Shown here in pieces: positions 25,378 through 34,912 of a stretch of DNA of 64,000 bases (position 1 is the first letter of the stretch; the number at the start of each line of letters is the position of its first letter). The notes under the pieces were generated by a model that had not been told where the DNA came from, did no database searches, and saw nothing but the letters and a program-made list of their open reading frames with translations. A program made the position numbers and the translations under genes. Source of the DNA: JAAUTT01 sp038213375 (lineage in GTDB: Bacteria > Bacteroidota > Bacteroidia > Bacteroidales > JAAUTT01); the NCBI GenBank assembly GCA_038213375.1, contig JBBQTB010000021.1, positions 26,665 to 90,664 of the forward strand, in the 5' to 3' direction.

Positions 25378-26592
25378 CTACATCCTCTCAATAGTTTTAG
25401 CAATAATAGCAACAGCTTCCCGTAGTTGTTGTTCGTTAATTACCAAAGGAGGGGCGAATCGGATGATATGTTCATGGGTAGGTTTTGCTAACAAACCATT
25501 TTCTTTAAGTTCCAGGCATATATCCCAAGCTGTTTTTCCATTCATTGGTTTCACGACTATTGCATTCAAAAGCCCTTTGCCACGAACCAATTCAATCCGG
25601 TCAGATTTAATATTTTTAATTTCTTTTCTGAACATATCTCCAAGTCTGGCTGCATTCTCTGCCAGCTTCTCATCTTTAAGAACCTGAAGGGCAGCTATGG
25701 CAACTTTGGCTGCCACAGGATTACCTCCGAATGTAGAGCCATGTTCACCCGGCTTAATAGTAAGCATTATTTCGTTGTCGGCTAAAACAGCAGATACGGG
25801 CAAAACCCCTCCTGACAAAGCCTTACCTAAAATCAAAATATCGGGTCTCACACCCTCGTGGTCACAAGCCATCATTTGTCCGGTCCGGCAAAGACCTGTC
25901 TGTACCTCGTCGGCAATAAAAAGAACGTTTTTCGATTTGCAAAGATCGTACGCTTTTTTCAAATAGCCATCATCGGGCACAAAAACTCCAGCTTCCCCTT
26001 GTATCGGTTCAACCAGAAAACCAGCAACATTCGGTGTTTCCAATGCCCTGCTTAATGCATTGATATCATTGTAAGGAATCTTTATAAATCCGGGTGTAAA
26101 TGGGCCAAAACCTCCATACGAATCCGGGTCGTTTGACATAGAAACAATGGTAATTGTACGTCCATGAAAATTTCCATCGCAAACGATAATTTTTGCCTGA
26201 TTTTCAGGAATTCCTTTCACAGTGTATGCCCATTTCCGGCAAAGTTTCAGAGCCGTTTCATCTCCTTCAGCACCAGTGTTCATGGGCAATACTTTGTCAT
26301 ATCCCAGAAGTTTTGTAATGTATTCTTCGAATTCGCCAAGTACGTCGTTATAAAACGCCCTCGATGTGAGAGTGAGCTTTTTTGCTTGCTCAATCATGGC
26401 TTGAATAATTTTTGGATGGCAATGTCCTTGGTTAACAGCCGAATATGCCGACAGAAAATCAAAATATCGTTTTCCTTCCACATCCCATAGGTAGATGCCT
26501 TCACCCCGTTCTAAAACAACGGGTAGTGGATGATAATTGTGGGCGCCGTATTCTTCTTCGCGTGCCATGTAAGTTTCCGGAGTATGTATCAT
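25378..26592 (-). CDS. rocD: Ornithine aminotransferase
   Basis: PLP enzyme converting ornithine and 2-oxoglutarate to glutamate semialdehyde and glutamate; 404 residues. Class-III aminotransferase features are present: NTGAEGDETALKLCRKW, GNFHGRT, EPIQGEAGV, the DEVQTGLCRTG motif, and the Schiff-base Lys in LGKALSGG (about residue 257). The opening HNYHPLPVVLERGEGIYLWDVEG and the phrase SAYSAVNQGHCHPKI are characteristic of ornithine, not acetylornithine, aminotransferases. It is transcribed away from the arabinose locus and could form a unit with the M13 peptidase downstream. Confidence 0.93.
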   Translation of the reverse strand: MIHTPETYMAREEEYGAHNYHPLPVVLERGEGIYLWDVEGKRYFDFLSAYSAVNQGHCHPKIIQAMIEQAKKLTLTSRAFYNDVLGEFEEYITKLLGYDKVLPMNTGAEGDETALKLCRKWAYTVKGIPENQAKIIVCDGNFHGRTITIVSMSNDPDSYGGFGPFTPGFIKIPYNDINALSRALETPNVAGFLVEPIQGEAGVFVPDDGYLKKAYDLCKSKNVLFIADEVQTGLCRTGQMMACDHEGVRPDILILGKALSGGVLPVSAVLADNEIMLTIKPGEHGSTFGGNPVAAKVAIAALQVLKDEKLAENAARLGDMFRKEIKNIKSDRIELVRGKGLLNAIVVKPMNGKTAWDICLELKENGLLAKPTHEHIIRFAPPLVINEQQLREAVAIIAKTIERM

Positions 26593-26754
26593 ATTAGTAG
26601 TTTATTAAGGTATTATTTAATAATGAAAATTGATGTTGAAGCATGTAAACTTAGCTTCAATCAAAATTAAAGATCAAATTAATTATTTTGTATGCACTTA
26701 AAGAATGACAAAGTTCATTATTATTTAAATATTTTAAATAAAGGCGAAAACATC

Positions 26755-26762
26755 TACATTTG
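26755..26762 (+). promoter_or_regulatory. -7 promoter element of the arabinose/galactose locus (GH43)
   Basis: TACATTTG is an exact TAnnTTTG match 24 nt before the ATG of the GH43 gene. No TTTG -33 element is seen at standard spacing, which suggests dependence on an activator. No copy of the inverted repeat found at 32415 and 34844 is visible here. Confidence 0.5.
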
Positions 26763-26786
26763 ACATATATAAACAATTAATTACCC

Positions 26787-28382
26787 ATGAATTTTAAGAA
26801 ACTACTATTTTCGGCAATGTTGTTTTTTGCAGTAACTAGCATTTATTCACAGACAACCTATCGAAACCCGGTTATTCCTGGATTTAATCCAGACCCAAGC
26901 GTATGTAGAGTTGGAGAGGATTACTATCTGGTTACAAGTACATTTGAGTTTTTTCCGGGTGTTCCTGTTTATCATAGTAAGGATTTAGTTCATTGGGAGC
27001 AAAATGGTTATTGCCTTACCCGTAAATCACAACTACCGTTGGATAATTGCCGAAGTTCGGGTGGCATTTACGCTCCAACAATCCGATACAATAATGGTGT
27101 TTTTTATATGGTGACAACCAATGTTACCGGTGGAGGAAATTTTTATGTGACTACCACCAACACTTCCGGTGAATGGTCAGAACCTATTTGGGTGAAACAG
27201 GGAGGAATCGATCCAACCCTGTTTTTCGACGATAATAACAAAATTTATTTGACATCCAACGATAATGCTGAAGGCAAGACTGGTATAGCTTTATCTGAAA
27301 TTGATATTAAAACGGGCAAACTTATTACGCAGATAAAACATATTTGGGGTGGCACAGGGGGCAGATACCCCGAAGCACCTCATATTTATAAAATTAAAGG
27401 TTGGTATTATCTGATGATTGCAGAAGGTGGCACCGAATATGGGCATATGGAAACGATTGCCCGAAGTAAGAATATTTGGGGTCCTTATGATTCGAATCCG
27501 GACAATCCTATTCTCACTCACCGTGCACTTTCAGGGCAAAATCAACAGATTCAAGGTACTGGTCATGCCGATATGATTCAGGCTCACGATGGTTCGTGGT
27601 GGCTTGTGTTTTTAGCTTTTCGCAAATCTGGTGGAGATTTTCATCAACTAGGCCGTGAAACCTTTCTAACGCCATTGACATGGAATACAGATGGTTGGCC
27701 TGTAGTAAGCCCTGGCGATACTGTCGGTTTGATTGTAAAAACTAAAACATTGCCTCTTATCTCCCTGCCTGTCCTGCCAATTCGGGATGATTTTAAAGAT
27801 ACAAAGTTGGGTTTGCAGTGGAATTTTCTGCGTAATCCCGATAATTTATCCTGGTCGCTTACTGAAAAATCAGGAACTTTACGGTTGAAGGGTAATGCTT
27901 TAACATTAAGCCAATCGGCATCACCAGCTTTTATTGGGCGTCGTCAACAACATTTTAATTTTACTGCTACTACAAAGGTAAGTTTTAGTCCTGTTAAATC
28001 AAGTGATGAAGCCGGTATTACTGCTTTTAGTAACGAAAAACATCATTACGATCTTTTTATTACTAAAGAAGGAAATAAGCGTTTTTTAAAGTTTCGGGTA
28101 AAAATTGGGAATATGGAACATATCGAAAAAAATATAGAACTTCCTGAAGGTGAGATAATTTTACGTATATTAGGAACACCGGAATGGTATTCGTTTGGTT
28201 TTAAGGCGGAAAATTCTCCTGATTTTATTGAACTGGGAAAAATGGATACAAAGTATTTATCGTCTGAAGTTGCTGGTGGTTTTACAGGGGTTTATTTGGG
28301 GATGTATTCTACTGGCAATGGCGAAAAATGCAAAACATTTGCTGACTTTGATTGGTTTGATTATGACACTAAAGATGTATGA
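26787..28382 (+). CDS. GH43-family beta-xylosidase/alpha-L-arabinofuranosidase
   Basis: Exported glycosidase of 531 residues with a signal peptide ending IYSQ (about 22). The five-bladed propeller catalytic domain follows: general base Asp36 in FNPDPSV, pKa-modulating Asp142 in GGIDPTLF, and general acid Glu196 in YPEAPHIYK. A C-terminal concanavalin-like beta-sandwich (about 335-525, beginning RDDFKDTKLGLQWNF) is the usual GH43 accessory domain. It releases arabinose or xylose from hemicellulose or arabinan oligosaccharides in the periplasm. As first gene of the locus, with GH51 and araBD downstream, arabinofuranosidase is the better guess, but the exact linkage is not readable from sequence. 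Confidence 0.9.
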   Translation: MNFKKLLFSAMLFFAVTSIYSQTTYRNPVIPGFNPDPSVCRVGEDYYLVTSTFEFFPGVPVYHSKDLVHWEQNGYCLTRKSQLPLDNCRSSGGIYAPTIRYNNGVFYMVTTNVTGGGNFYVTTTNTSGEWSEPIWVKQGGIDPTLFFDDNNKIYLTSNDNAEGKTGIALSEIDIKTGKLITQIKHIWGGTGGRYPEAPHIYKIKGWYYLMIAEGGTEYGHMETIARSKNIWGPYDSNPDNPILTHRALSGQNQQIQGTGHADMIQAHDGSWWLVFLAFRKSGGDFHQLGRETFLTPLTWNTDGWPVVSPGDTVGLIVKTKTLPLISLPVLPIRDDFKDTKLGLQWNFLRNPDNLSWSLTEKSGTLRLKGNALTLSQSASPAFIGRRQQHFNFTATTKVSFSPVKSSDEAGITAFSNEKHHYDLFITKEGNKRFLKFRVKIGNMEHIEKNIELPEGEIILRILGTPEWYSFGFKAENSPDFIELGKMDTKYLSSEVAGGFTGVYLGMYSTGNGEKCKTFADFDWFDYDTKDV

Positions 28383-28600
28383 ATGTAAAGGATTTGTTTT
28401 TAACTATTTTCTTTGTGCTAAGTCGGCTTTTGGATAAATATTTTGCCATAAATACTCATTAAAATAGGTCGTTAATTGGTGGAAGGCGGTGGGGCAGGGG
28501 GTAGCATCCTAACTTTTAACTTCTGTCTTGCTTCTACACCATTCAAACAAAATATTTTCTATATTGCACGGTCAATTAACTATTAAAAAACAATAAACCT

Positions 28601-29884
28601 ATGGGAAAAGTGGATGCCTTAATTACTAAAATTAATAATGGTAATAATAACATTTTTAAAGAATTGTATGGTAATGACTCTGTTGTGCTCCAAAAACAGG
28701 CTCACCGCTATGAAGACTTGTTAAAAAAATTTCACTCATCATTTAAAAATGATGATGTTGAATTATTTAGCTCTCCTGGACGTACCGAAATTGGTGGAAA
28801 TCATACTGATCATAATTTTGGTCGGGTTCTTGCGGGTGCAGTTAATCTTGATAATGTGGCTGTTGCTGCAAAAAACAATACCAACATCGTTCGAATCGAG
28901 TCGGTTGGATATCCAAAATTTGAGGTTGATCTTTCTAATCTTAAGGCTAGCAAAGAAGAGTATTTTACATCAGTTTCACTAGTTCGTGGTGTTAGTGCAC
29001 GTCTTAAAGAATTAGGTTTTGCAATAGGTGGTTTTGATGCCATTATTGATGGTGGTGTACCTAAAGGATCGGGATTAAGTTCTTCCGCATCTTTTGAAGT
29101 GCTAATCGGCGCTATCATTAATCACTTATTTAACAACGGCAAGCTCGATGCCGTTCAAAATGCTATAATAGGCCAATATGCCGAAAATAATTTCTTTGGA
29201 AAGCCTTGTGGTTTGATGGATCAAACTGCTTGTTCCGTTGGCGGATTGATAACGATTGATTTTAAAGATCCGTCAAAACCTATCGTGAAGAAAGTGGGCT
29301 TCGATTTTGTTGCTACCGGATTTGCTTTGGTTATTACCGATACCGGTGGAAATCATGCTGATTTGAACGACGAATATGCTTCGCTGCCCACAGATATGAA
29401 AGCTGTAGCCGCTGAATTGGGAGCCAAAGTACTTCGTCAGGTTACACTTGAACAAGTTGTTGAAATTGCACCTAAGATTCGTGAAAAAGTTGGCGATCGT
29501 GCTTTGCTTCGCGCATATCACTTCCTTGGCGACAATCAACGTGTTGTTAATCAAGTCGAAGCTTTAGAGAAAAACGATTTTAAGTCGTTCCTTGGTATGA
29601 TTATCGAATCTGGCTATAGTTCATTCATGTATAATCAAAATATTTACCCTGTAAATAATGTTCGTGAACAAGGCGTTTCGTTAGCATTAGCTTTAAGCGA
29701 AATGATACTTAAAGATCAAGGTGCATGGCGCGTTCATGGTGGTGGTTTTGCAGGAACTATTCAGGCTTTTGTGCCTAAAAACCTACTTGATAAATATGTT
29801 TCCACTCTTGAGCATGTTTATGGAAAAGGAGCATGCCACAAGTTGTTTATAAGGCAAATGGGTTCAATAAAGGTTGAATTGTAA
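28601..29884 (+). CDS. galK: Galactokinase
   Basis: GHMP-family kinase of 427 residues. The galactokinase signature PGRTEIGGNHTDHN is at about 53-66, the ATP loop PKGSGLSSSAS near 155, and the C-terminal GGGFAGTIQAF motif near 380. It phosphorylates alpha-D-galactose at C1. The N-terminal extension (about 50 residues) is longer than in E. coli GalK and common in Bacteroidota. Together with galM and the sugar symporter downstream it would handle galactose released from arabinogalactan, matching the arabinose genes in the same locus. A 218-bp gap separates it from GH43, so it may have its own promoter. Confidence 0.9.
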   Translation: MGKVDALITKINNGNNNIFKELYGNDSVVLQKQAHRYEDLLKKFHSSFKNDDVELFSSPGRTEIGGNHTDHNFGRVLAGAVNLDNVAVAAKNNTNIVRIESVGYPKFEVDLSNLKASKEEYFTSVSLVRGVSARLKELGFAIGGFDAIIDGGVPKGSGLSSSASFEVLIGAIINHLFNNGKLDAVQNAIIGQYAENNFFGKPCGLMDQTACSVGGLITIDFKDPSKPIVKKVGFDFVATGFALVITDTGGNHADLNDEYASLPTDMKAVAAELGAKVLRQVTLEQVVEIAPKIREKVGDRALLRAYHFLGDNQRVVNQVEALEKNDFKSFLGMIIESGYSSFMYNQNIYPVNNVREQGVSLALALSEMILKDQGAWRVHGGGFAGTIQAFVPKNLLDKYVSTLEHVYGKGACHKLFIRQMGSIKVEL

Positions 29885-29996
29885 GAAGAGTAAGAATATA
29901 GATTAGGTGGGAAGATTGAAAAAGAGAAATATCGTTATCCTTTACCTATCCTACTATTCTGCATCACTACTTACCTACTAATTAAATACATACATT

Positions 29997-31049
29997 ATGA
30001 ATATTATAAAAGAAGATTCATTTAAGGGGACATATCTTGGTAAGCCTACAGCGCTTTATACATTAAAAAACAAAAAAGGTGTTATTGCACAAGTAACCAA
30101 TTATGGAGCTATTATAGTAAGTATTTATCTTCCTGACCGTAAAGGAAATTTAGCTGATATCGTTCAGGGTTATGATACAATCGGCGAATACATCAATGGT
30201 AACAGTCCTTACATGGGTGCTATATGCGGTCGATGTGCCAACAGAATCGCCAAAGGAAAATTCATTCTTGAGAATAAGGAATATAATCTGGCAGTTAACA
30301 ATGGTCCCAACCATTTGCATGGCGGAATCGCTGGTTTTAGTAAGATTGTATGGGATGTAACTAGTTTTTCATCTTCGAAAGTTGTTATGGAATACTTATC
30401 TAAAGATGGTGAGGAAGGGTATCCAGGAAATTTGAAAGTTACCGTAACTTATACATTAACTGACGACAACGAATTGGTTTTGGATTATTTAGCGACAACT
30501 GATAGAACTACCGTTGTAAATTTTGCCAGTCATTCCTATTTTAATCTGGCAGGTGAAGGTACAGGAGATATTCTCAATCAGGAATTAATGATCAATGCTT
30601 TATATTATACTCCTGTAGATGAAACATCAATTCCAACAGGTGAAATTCGCAGTGTAAAGGGAACACCTATGGATTTTACACAACCAAGAAAAATTGGATC
30701 GCGGATTGATATCGGAGATGAGCAGCTTCGTTTTGGAGCAGGTTACGACCATAACTGGGTTTTAAAGAATCGGACAGGAGATTTAGCACTGGCTGCTATT
30801 GCATACGATCTTGAATCTGGTAGGTTGATGGAAGTTTCTACTACTCAACCGGGATTGCAGTTGTATACAGCCAACTGGATTGATGGCGAAAAAGGAAAGG
30901 GAGGAAAAATATATGGCAGGCGTTGGGCATTTTGTCTGGAAACCCAGCATTTCGCGGATGCCATTAATAAACCACATTTCCCATCCACCATACTGCATCC
31001 GGGCGAAACTTACAAACATTCGTGTGTACATAAATTTTCAGTAAAATAA
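29997..31049 (+). CDS. galM: Aldose 1-epimerase (mutarotase)
   Basis: Interconverts alpha and beta anomers of galactose and other aldoses; 350 residues. Conserved elements: TNYGAIIVSIYLPDR, NRIAKGKF, NGPNHLHGG with the catalytic His, SHSYFNLAG with the second His, and the catalytic Glu in FCLETQHF near residue 311. No signal peptide, so it acts in the cytoplasm. It is placed 112 bp after galK and 22 bp before the sugar symporter, consistent with a galK-galM-transporter unit as in Bacteroides arabinose/galactose loci. Confidence 0.93.
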   Translation: MNIIKEDSFKGTYLGKPTALYTLKNKKGVIAQVTNYGAIIVSIYLPDRKGNLADIVQGYDTIGEYINGNSPYMGAICGRCANRIAKGKFILENKEYNLAVNNGPNHLHGGIAGFSKIVWDVTSFSSSKVVMEYLSKDGEEGYPGNLKVTVTYTLTDDNELVLDYLATTDRTTVVNFASHSYFNLAGEGTGDILNQELMINALYYTPVDETSIPTGEIRSVKGTPMDFTQPRKIGSRIDIGDEQLRFGAGYDHNWVLKNRTGDLALAAIAYDLESGRLMEVSTTQPGLQLYTANWIDGEKGKGGKIYGRRWAFCLETQHFADAINKPHFPSTILHPGETYKHSCVHKFSVK

Positions 31050-31071
31050 ATTTAACTAATAATTTAAAAAA

Positions 31072-32298
31072 ATGAGTGAACAAAACAAACCTAGTTATCT
31101 GTTTCCATTGATAGTAATGGCCTCTTTGTTTTTCCTGTTCGGCTTTATTACCACTATGAACAATTCGACTATCGATTTCTTAAAAAATGCATTTGGCCTA
31201 GACGATTTTCAAAAACAGTTGCCTAATACATTCTTTTATGGAGCATATATTTTATCAGTACCTGTAGGCTTTATGCTTACCAGAATCGGTTATAAAAATG
31301 GTGTTTTGGCTGGTCTTGCATTAATTTCACTGGGGTTTTTTCTATGCATTCCCGGAGTATCAAACGGTTATTATGGATTTCTTAGTACTGTTTCCGTATT
31401 TGCAATTGGAGTTGTAATTTTACAAGTTGCTGCGGCACCTTATGTAAATGCTTTGGGAAGCCCTGAAACTGCTGCAAGCCGATTGACTCTAACAAACGCA
31501 CTAAACTCTGTAGCTACAGTTATCGCTCCTATTTTTGTTTCTGTTCTTTTAGTTACTCCTAAACTAGAACCTGGTTCAAAAATGGAAAACTCAGCAATTC
31601 AAGAAATTGTAAAGGGTCCATTTATGGTAATTGGCATTATAACTGCAGTTATTCTGGTAATCATGTTTTTCTTAAAATTGCCTGAGATAAAAACCGAAGA
31701 TAACCAAGCTGTAGGCTCTGAAAAGAAATTGTACAAATCAAGTGCTTTCAAATATACTCATGTTTGGTTAGGTTCCCTGGCAATTTTCTTATATATGGGA
31801 ATAGAAATCGGCATTTCTAGCTTCTTCCCTGATTATGCTAAATCGCTCGGTATTCAAGGTATTAACGGAACTGATATGTTAAAATATTATTGGGGTGGGA
31901 TGATGGTAGGTCGTATTTTAGGAATATTCATTTTAAGAAAATTCAAAGCCGGACAAATTTTGGCAATTTGTGCTATTGGAGGCGGAGTATTGTTGGGAGC
32001 TTCATTTGCACTTAGTTCCAGTCTACCATTTGTTGCAATGTGGTTGTTTCTTGCCACGGGCTTGTTCCATTCAATCATGTGGCCTGTTATTTACAACCTT
32101 GCATTGGAAGATCTAGGCCCACATGTTAAAGTAGCTTCTGGTGTAATTGCCACCTCGGTAATTGGCGCTTCGATTTTAACGTTAATTATGGGTAAAATTC
32201 AGGTAGTAACAGGGTCTGTAATGATAGCCGTAAGTCTCATGTTTTTTTATTATTTATATATGATTTTTTTCGCAGTAAAAGGATCGAAAATCCGTTAG
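31072..32298 (+). CDS. Sugar:proton symporter, MFS FucP/GluP type
   Basis: Twelve-helix MFS transporter of 408 residues. The opening LIVMASLFFLFGFITTMNNSTIDFLKNAFGL is the usual FHS (fucose-galactose-glucose:H+ symporter) motif, and YGAYILSVPVGFMLTRIGYKNG and the AAAPYVNALG segment follow. Members carry L-fucose, glucose, galactose or arabinose. The position directly after galM suggests glucose/galactose or L-arabinose as substrate. A strong terminator 21 bp downstream ends this transcription unit. Confidence 0.9.
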   Translation: MSEQNKPSYLFPLIVMASLFFLFGFITTMNNSTIDFLKNAFGLDDFQKQLPNTFFYGAYILSVPVGFMLTRIGYKNGVLAGLALISLGFFLCIPGVSNGYYGFLSTVSVFAIGVVILQVAAAPYVNALGSPETAASRLTLTNALNSVATVIAPIFVSVLLVTPKLEPGSKMENSAIQEIVKGPFMVIGIITAVILVIMFFLKLPEIKTEDNQAVGSEKKLYKSSAFKYTHVWLGSLAIFLYMGIEIGISSFFPDYAKSLGIQGINGTDMLKYYWGGMMVGRILGIFILRKFKAGQILAICAIGGGVLLGASFALSSSLPFVAMWLFLATGLFHSIMWPVIYNLALEDLGPHVKVASGVIATSVIGASILTLIMGKIQVVTGSVMIAVSLMFFYYLYMIFFAVKGSKIR

Positions 32299-32318
32299 TT
32301 TTCTTTCGATTTATAAAA

Positions 32319-32346
32319 GCCATCCTACTCAGGGTGGCTTTTTTTT
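32319..32346 (+). terminator. Rho-independent terminator after the FucP-type symporter
   Basis: GCCATCCT and AGGGTGGC pair (one G-T) around an ACTC loop, followed by eight T residues. It separates the galK-galM-symporter unit from the regulator gene. Confidence 0.88.
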
Positions 32347-32414
32347 ATGGACATAAAACGACCAACTATTTATTATTTTTTTCCAAATTTTAATTACCTT
32401 CGCAAAAGCATGTG

Positions 32415-32433
32415 AAGTGTATTAAAAACACTT
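32415..32433. promoter_or_regulatory. Candidate AraR operator in front of the regulator gene
   Basis: Inverted repeat AAGTGT-N7-ACACTT, 24 bp before the araR-like ATG and just downstream of a weak -7-like TACCTTCG at 32395-32402. The same 19-bp geometry recurs at 34844-34862 before the SSS symporter. Placement over the transcription start would allow autorepression. Confidence 0.6.
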
Positions 32434-32456
32434 AAATTAGATAAGTAAATAAATTT

Positions 32457-33182
32457 ATGGGAGCTTTTTATCAGGATGAGGATCGGCACTATGTCGCTTT
32501 AGACTGTATCATTTTTGGTTTCGATGCAGGCGAACTTAAACTTTTGTTACTAAAGAGGAAATTTGAACCGGCAAAAGGTGAATGGTCGTTAATGGGAGGT
32601 TTTTTAAAGAATAACGAAAGCCTTGATGAGGGAGCCCGAAGAATACTCCTTCAGCTTACCGGTCTTAACAATATTTATATGGAACAACTCCAAAGCTTTG
32701 GTGACATAAACCGCGATCCGGGCGAACGAACCATTTCAATCGCATTTTATGCATTGATTAAAGTGGATGATAACGACCGGAAACTAGCAGAAGCTCATGG
32801 AGCTCATTGGATTTCAATTAATAAAGTGCCAACTCTTATCTTCGATCATAATAAAATGGTGGAGAAAGCACTAAAAACCCTAAGAAACAAAATTGTTACG
32901 AAACCCATTGGATTTGAGCTTTTATCCGAAAAATTTACGCTGCCTCAATTACAAAGCTTATACGAAGCTATCAATCAAGAACAACTCGACAAACGAAACT
33001 TTCGCAAACGAATACTCGAAACAGGGTTATTAGATAAAATGGATGAAAAAGAAAAAGGATCATCTAAAAAGGGTGCTTTTTATTATATGTTTAATAAAGA
33101 AAAATACCGCATGTTTGCAGAAATGGGCTTTCACTTTCAGATGAAAGTGAAAAAAGACGCACTAATTAAGATTAACACATAA
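32457..33182 (+). CDS. araR: AraR-like transcriptional regulator, Nudix-related (NrtR family)
   Basis: Protein of 241 residues. An N-terminal Nudix-fold sensor domain (1-150) is followed by a C-terminal winged-helix DNA-binding domain (about 155-235: FTLPQLQSLYEAI, LDKRNFRKRILETGLL). The Nudix box is eroded: in GFLKNNESLDEGARRILLQLTGL the REUxEE catalytic core reads RRILLQL, so hydrolase activity should be lost, as expected for regulators of this family. In Bacteroides thetaiotaomicron an orthologous NrtR-type protein, AraR, represses L-arabinose genes and is released by arabinose. The position between the sugar symporter and GH51/araDB, and the inverted repeat 24 bp upstream, fit that role. 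Confidence 0.87.
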   Translation: MGAFYQDEDRHYVALDCIIFGFDAGELKLLLLKRKFEPAKGEWSLMGGFLKNNESLDEGARRILLQLTGLNNIYMEQLQSFGDINRDPGERTISIAFYALIKVDDNDRKLAEAHGAHWISINKVPTLIFDHNKMVEKALKTLRNKIVTKPIGFELLSEKFTLPQLQSLYEAINQEQLDKRNFRKRILETGLLDKMDEKEKGSSKKGAFYYMFNKEKYRMFAEMGFHFQMKVKKDALIKINT

Positions 33183-33228
33183 ATATAAATCAATAATATT
33201 TGATAATTAACTATTAATTAATACTCTA

Positions 33229-34788
33229 ATGAAAAATCCAAAAGGCTTCCTTCTTATTCTGGTTTTTGTTATTTCTGGATTTCAATTATCTATGGCACAA
33301 AATAAAACAGATAATACAATTGTACTTAACGTTGATAAAGCCACAGTCCCAATTAGTAAAGACATATATGGGCAATTTGCTGAACATTTGGGGAGATGTA
33401 TTTACGAGGGTATTTGGGTTGGCGAAAACTCAGTTATACCAAATACACGCGGTATTCGTAATGATGTTGTGACAGCGTTGAAGGATATGAATATACCTGT
33501 TTTACGCTGGCCAGGTGGTTGCTTTGCTGATACTTACCATTGGAAAGATGGAGTTGGTCCTAAGGATAAACGTGCATCCATTGTAAATGTAAATTGGGGC
33601 GGTGTTACTGAGGATAACAGTTTCGGAACACACGAATTTCTTGACCTATGCGAAATGCTGGGCTGCGATGCTTATGTTTCTGGAAATGTGGGTAGTGGAA
33701 CTGTCCAGGAAATGGCCGAATGGTTAGAATATATGTCCTCTGATTTAGCCTCACCCATGACAAAACTTCGGAAGCAAAATGGCCGTGAGAAGCCCTGGAA
33801 AGTGAAATATTTTGGAATTGGCAACGAGGCATGGGGTTGCGGAGGTAATATGACTCCCGAGCATTATTCCGATCTATGCAAACAATATGGTACTTATCTC
33901 AGTTATGCTGGCAGAGGTACTCAAAAGATTGCTTCTGGCGCAAGTGATTTTAACTTAAATTGGACCGATGTTGTAATGAAGAACGTTGGAACAAATGTAC
34001 AAGGTATTGGTGTTCATTATTATACTTTGCCAGGAAATTGGCAGAAAAAAGGTTCATCTACTGATTTTGATAAAAATGAGTGGTTTACTGTTTTAAGAAA
34101 AACCTTAATGATGGATTCGTTGATTGTAAAACATCTTGCCGTTATGGATAAATACGACAAAAATAAAAAAGTAGGCATGATGGTAGACGAATGGGGTACC
34201 TGGTACGAAGTTGAACCAGGAACTAACCCGGGTTTCCTTTATCAGCAAAACACGCTTCGCGATGCGTTGGTTGCTGCAATAAATCTCAATATATTTAATA
34301 ATCATGCGGATAGGGTGAAAATGACCAATATTGCACAGATGGTTAATGTACTACAGGCCATGATACTTACAAAAAAGGAACAAATGGTGTTAACTCCTAC
34401 CTATTATATATTCCGCATGTATAAGGTACATCAGAATGCAACTTTAATTCCAATTACATTAACATGTCGGGATTATAAAAATGGGAACGAATCAATTCCT
34501 TCGATAAACGCATCAGCATCAAAAGACGCTAATAGTAAAATACACATCACCATTACAAACCTCGATCCAAATGCCGAAAGTCCGGTGACTATCGATTTGG
34601 GAAAGATTAAAGATGCAACCGTCAATGGAGAAGTGCTTACCGCCAGCGAAATTAATTCATTTAATGATTTTGGCCTTCCCGAGAAAGTTAAACTTCAAAA
34701 ATTCACTCAATTTAAACTGAACGGAACTAAGTTGCATGTCGTTATGCCTTCAAAATCTGTAGTTTCAATAGAAATATCGGAGAAATGA
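33229..34788 (+). CDS. GH51 alpha-L-arabinofuranosidase
   Basis: Exported retaining glycosidase of 519 residues with a signal peptide ending SMAQ (about 24). The TIM-barrel domain starts at KDIYGQFAEHLGRCIYEG; NIPVLRWPGGCFADTYHW is diagnostic of GH51. The acid/base is Glu200 in GNEAWG and the nucleophile Glu321 in VDEWGTW. The C-terminal beta-sandwich (about 400-519) is complete. It removes alpha-L-arabinofuranosyl side chains from arabinan, arabinoxylan or arabinogalactan. It lies 46 bp after the regulator gene and 124 bp before the SSS symporter. Confidence 0.94.
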   Translation: MKNPKGFLLILVFVISGFQLSMAQNKTDNTIVLNVDKATVPISKDIYGQFAEHLGRCIYEGIWVGENSVIPNTRGIRNDVVTALKDMNIPVLRWPGGCFADTYHWKDGVGPKDKRASIVNVNWGGVTEDNSFGTHEFLDLCEMLGCDAYVSGNVGSGTVQEMAEWLEYMSSDLASPMTKLRKQNGREKPWKVKYFGIGNEAWGCGGNMTPEHYSDLCKQYGTYLSYAGRGTQKIASGASDFNLNWTDVVMKNVGTNVQGIGVHYYTLPGNWQKKGSSTDFDKNEWFTVLRKTLMMDSLIVKHLAVMDKYDKNKKVGMMVDEWGTWYEVEPGTNPGFLYQQNTLRDALVAAINLNIFNNHADRVKMTNIAQMVNVLQAMILTKKEQMVLTPTYYIFRMYKVHQNATLIPITLTCRDYKNGNESIPSINASASKDANSKIHITITNLDPNAESPVTIDLGKIKDATVNGEVLTASEINSFNDFGLPEKVKLQKFTQFKLNGTKLHVVMPSKSVVSIEISEK

Positions 34789-34827
34789 GATATTTTTTAT
34801 GCCACTTTATTTATTTAAAAATATTAA

Positions 34828-34835
34828 TATCTTTG
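34828..34835 (+). promoter_or_regulatory. -7 element of the SSS symporter-araD-araB unit
   Basis: TATCTTTG matches TAnnTTTG exactly. The predicted start of transcription (about 34842) falls at the edge of the inverted repeat at 34844-34862. Confidence 0.5.
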
Positions 34836-34843
34836 TCTGTATT

Positions 34844-34862
34844 AAGTGTAAAAAACATACTT
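34844..34862. promoter_or_regulatory. Candidate AraR operator in front of the SSS symporter
   Basis: AAGTGT-N7-ATACTT, extended to ATTAAGT and ACTTAAT on the two sides; one base differs from perfect symmetry. It has the same half-sites and 7-bp spacer as the site at 32415-32433. It lies 8 bp after a -7 element, where a bound repressor would block initiation. Confidence 0.6.
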
Positions 34863-34912
34863 AATATATAACTAACTAGCATTAATTAAATAAAACTAAT
34901 ACGCTTAAATCG

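Noticed and set aside
26701..26786. AraR operator before GH43
   Set aside because: CACTTAAAG and AAAGTTC occur but in the wrong order and spacing compared with AAGTGT-N7-ACACTT.
28470..28510. G-rich stretch between GH43 and galK that could form a G-quadruplex
   Set aside because: Only short GG and GGGG runs in one place, no second copy and no gene-regulatory context; composition alone is not enough.
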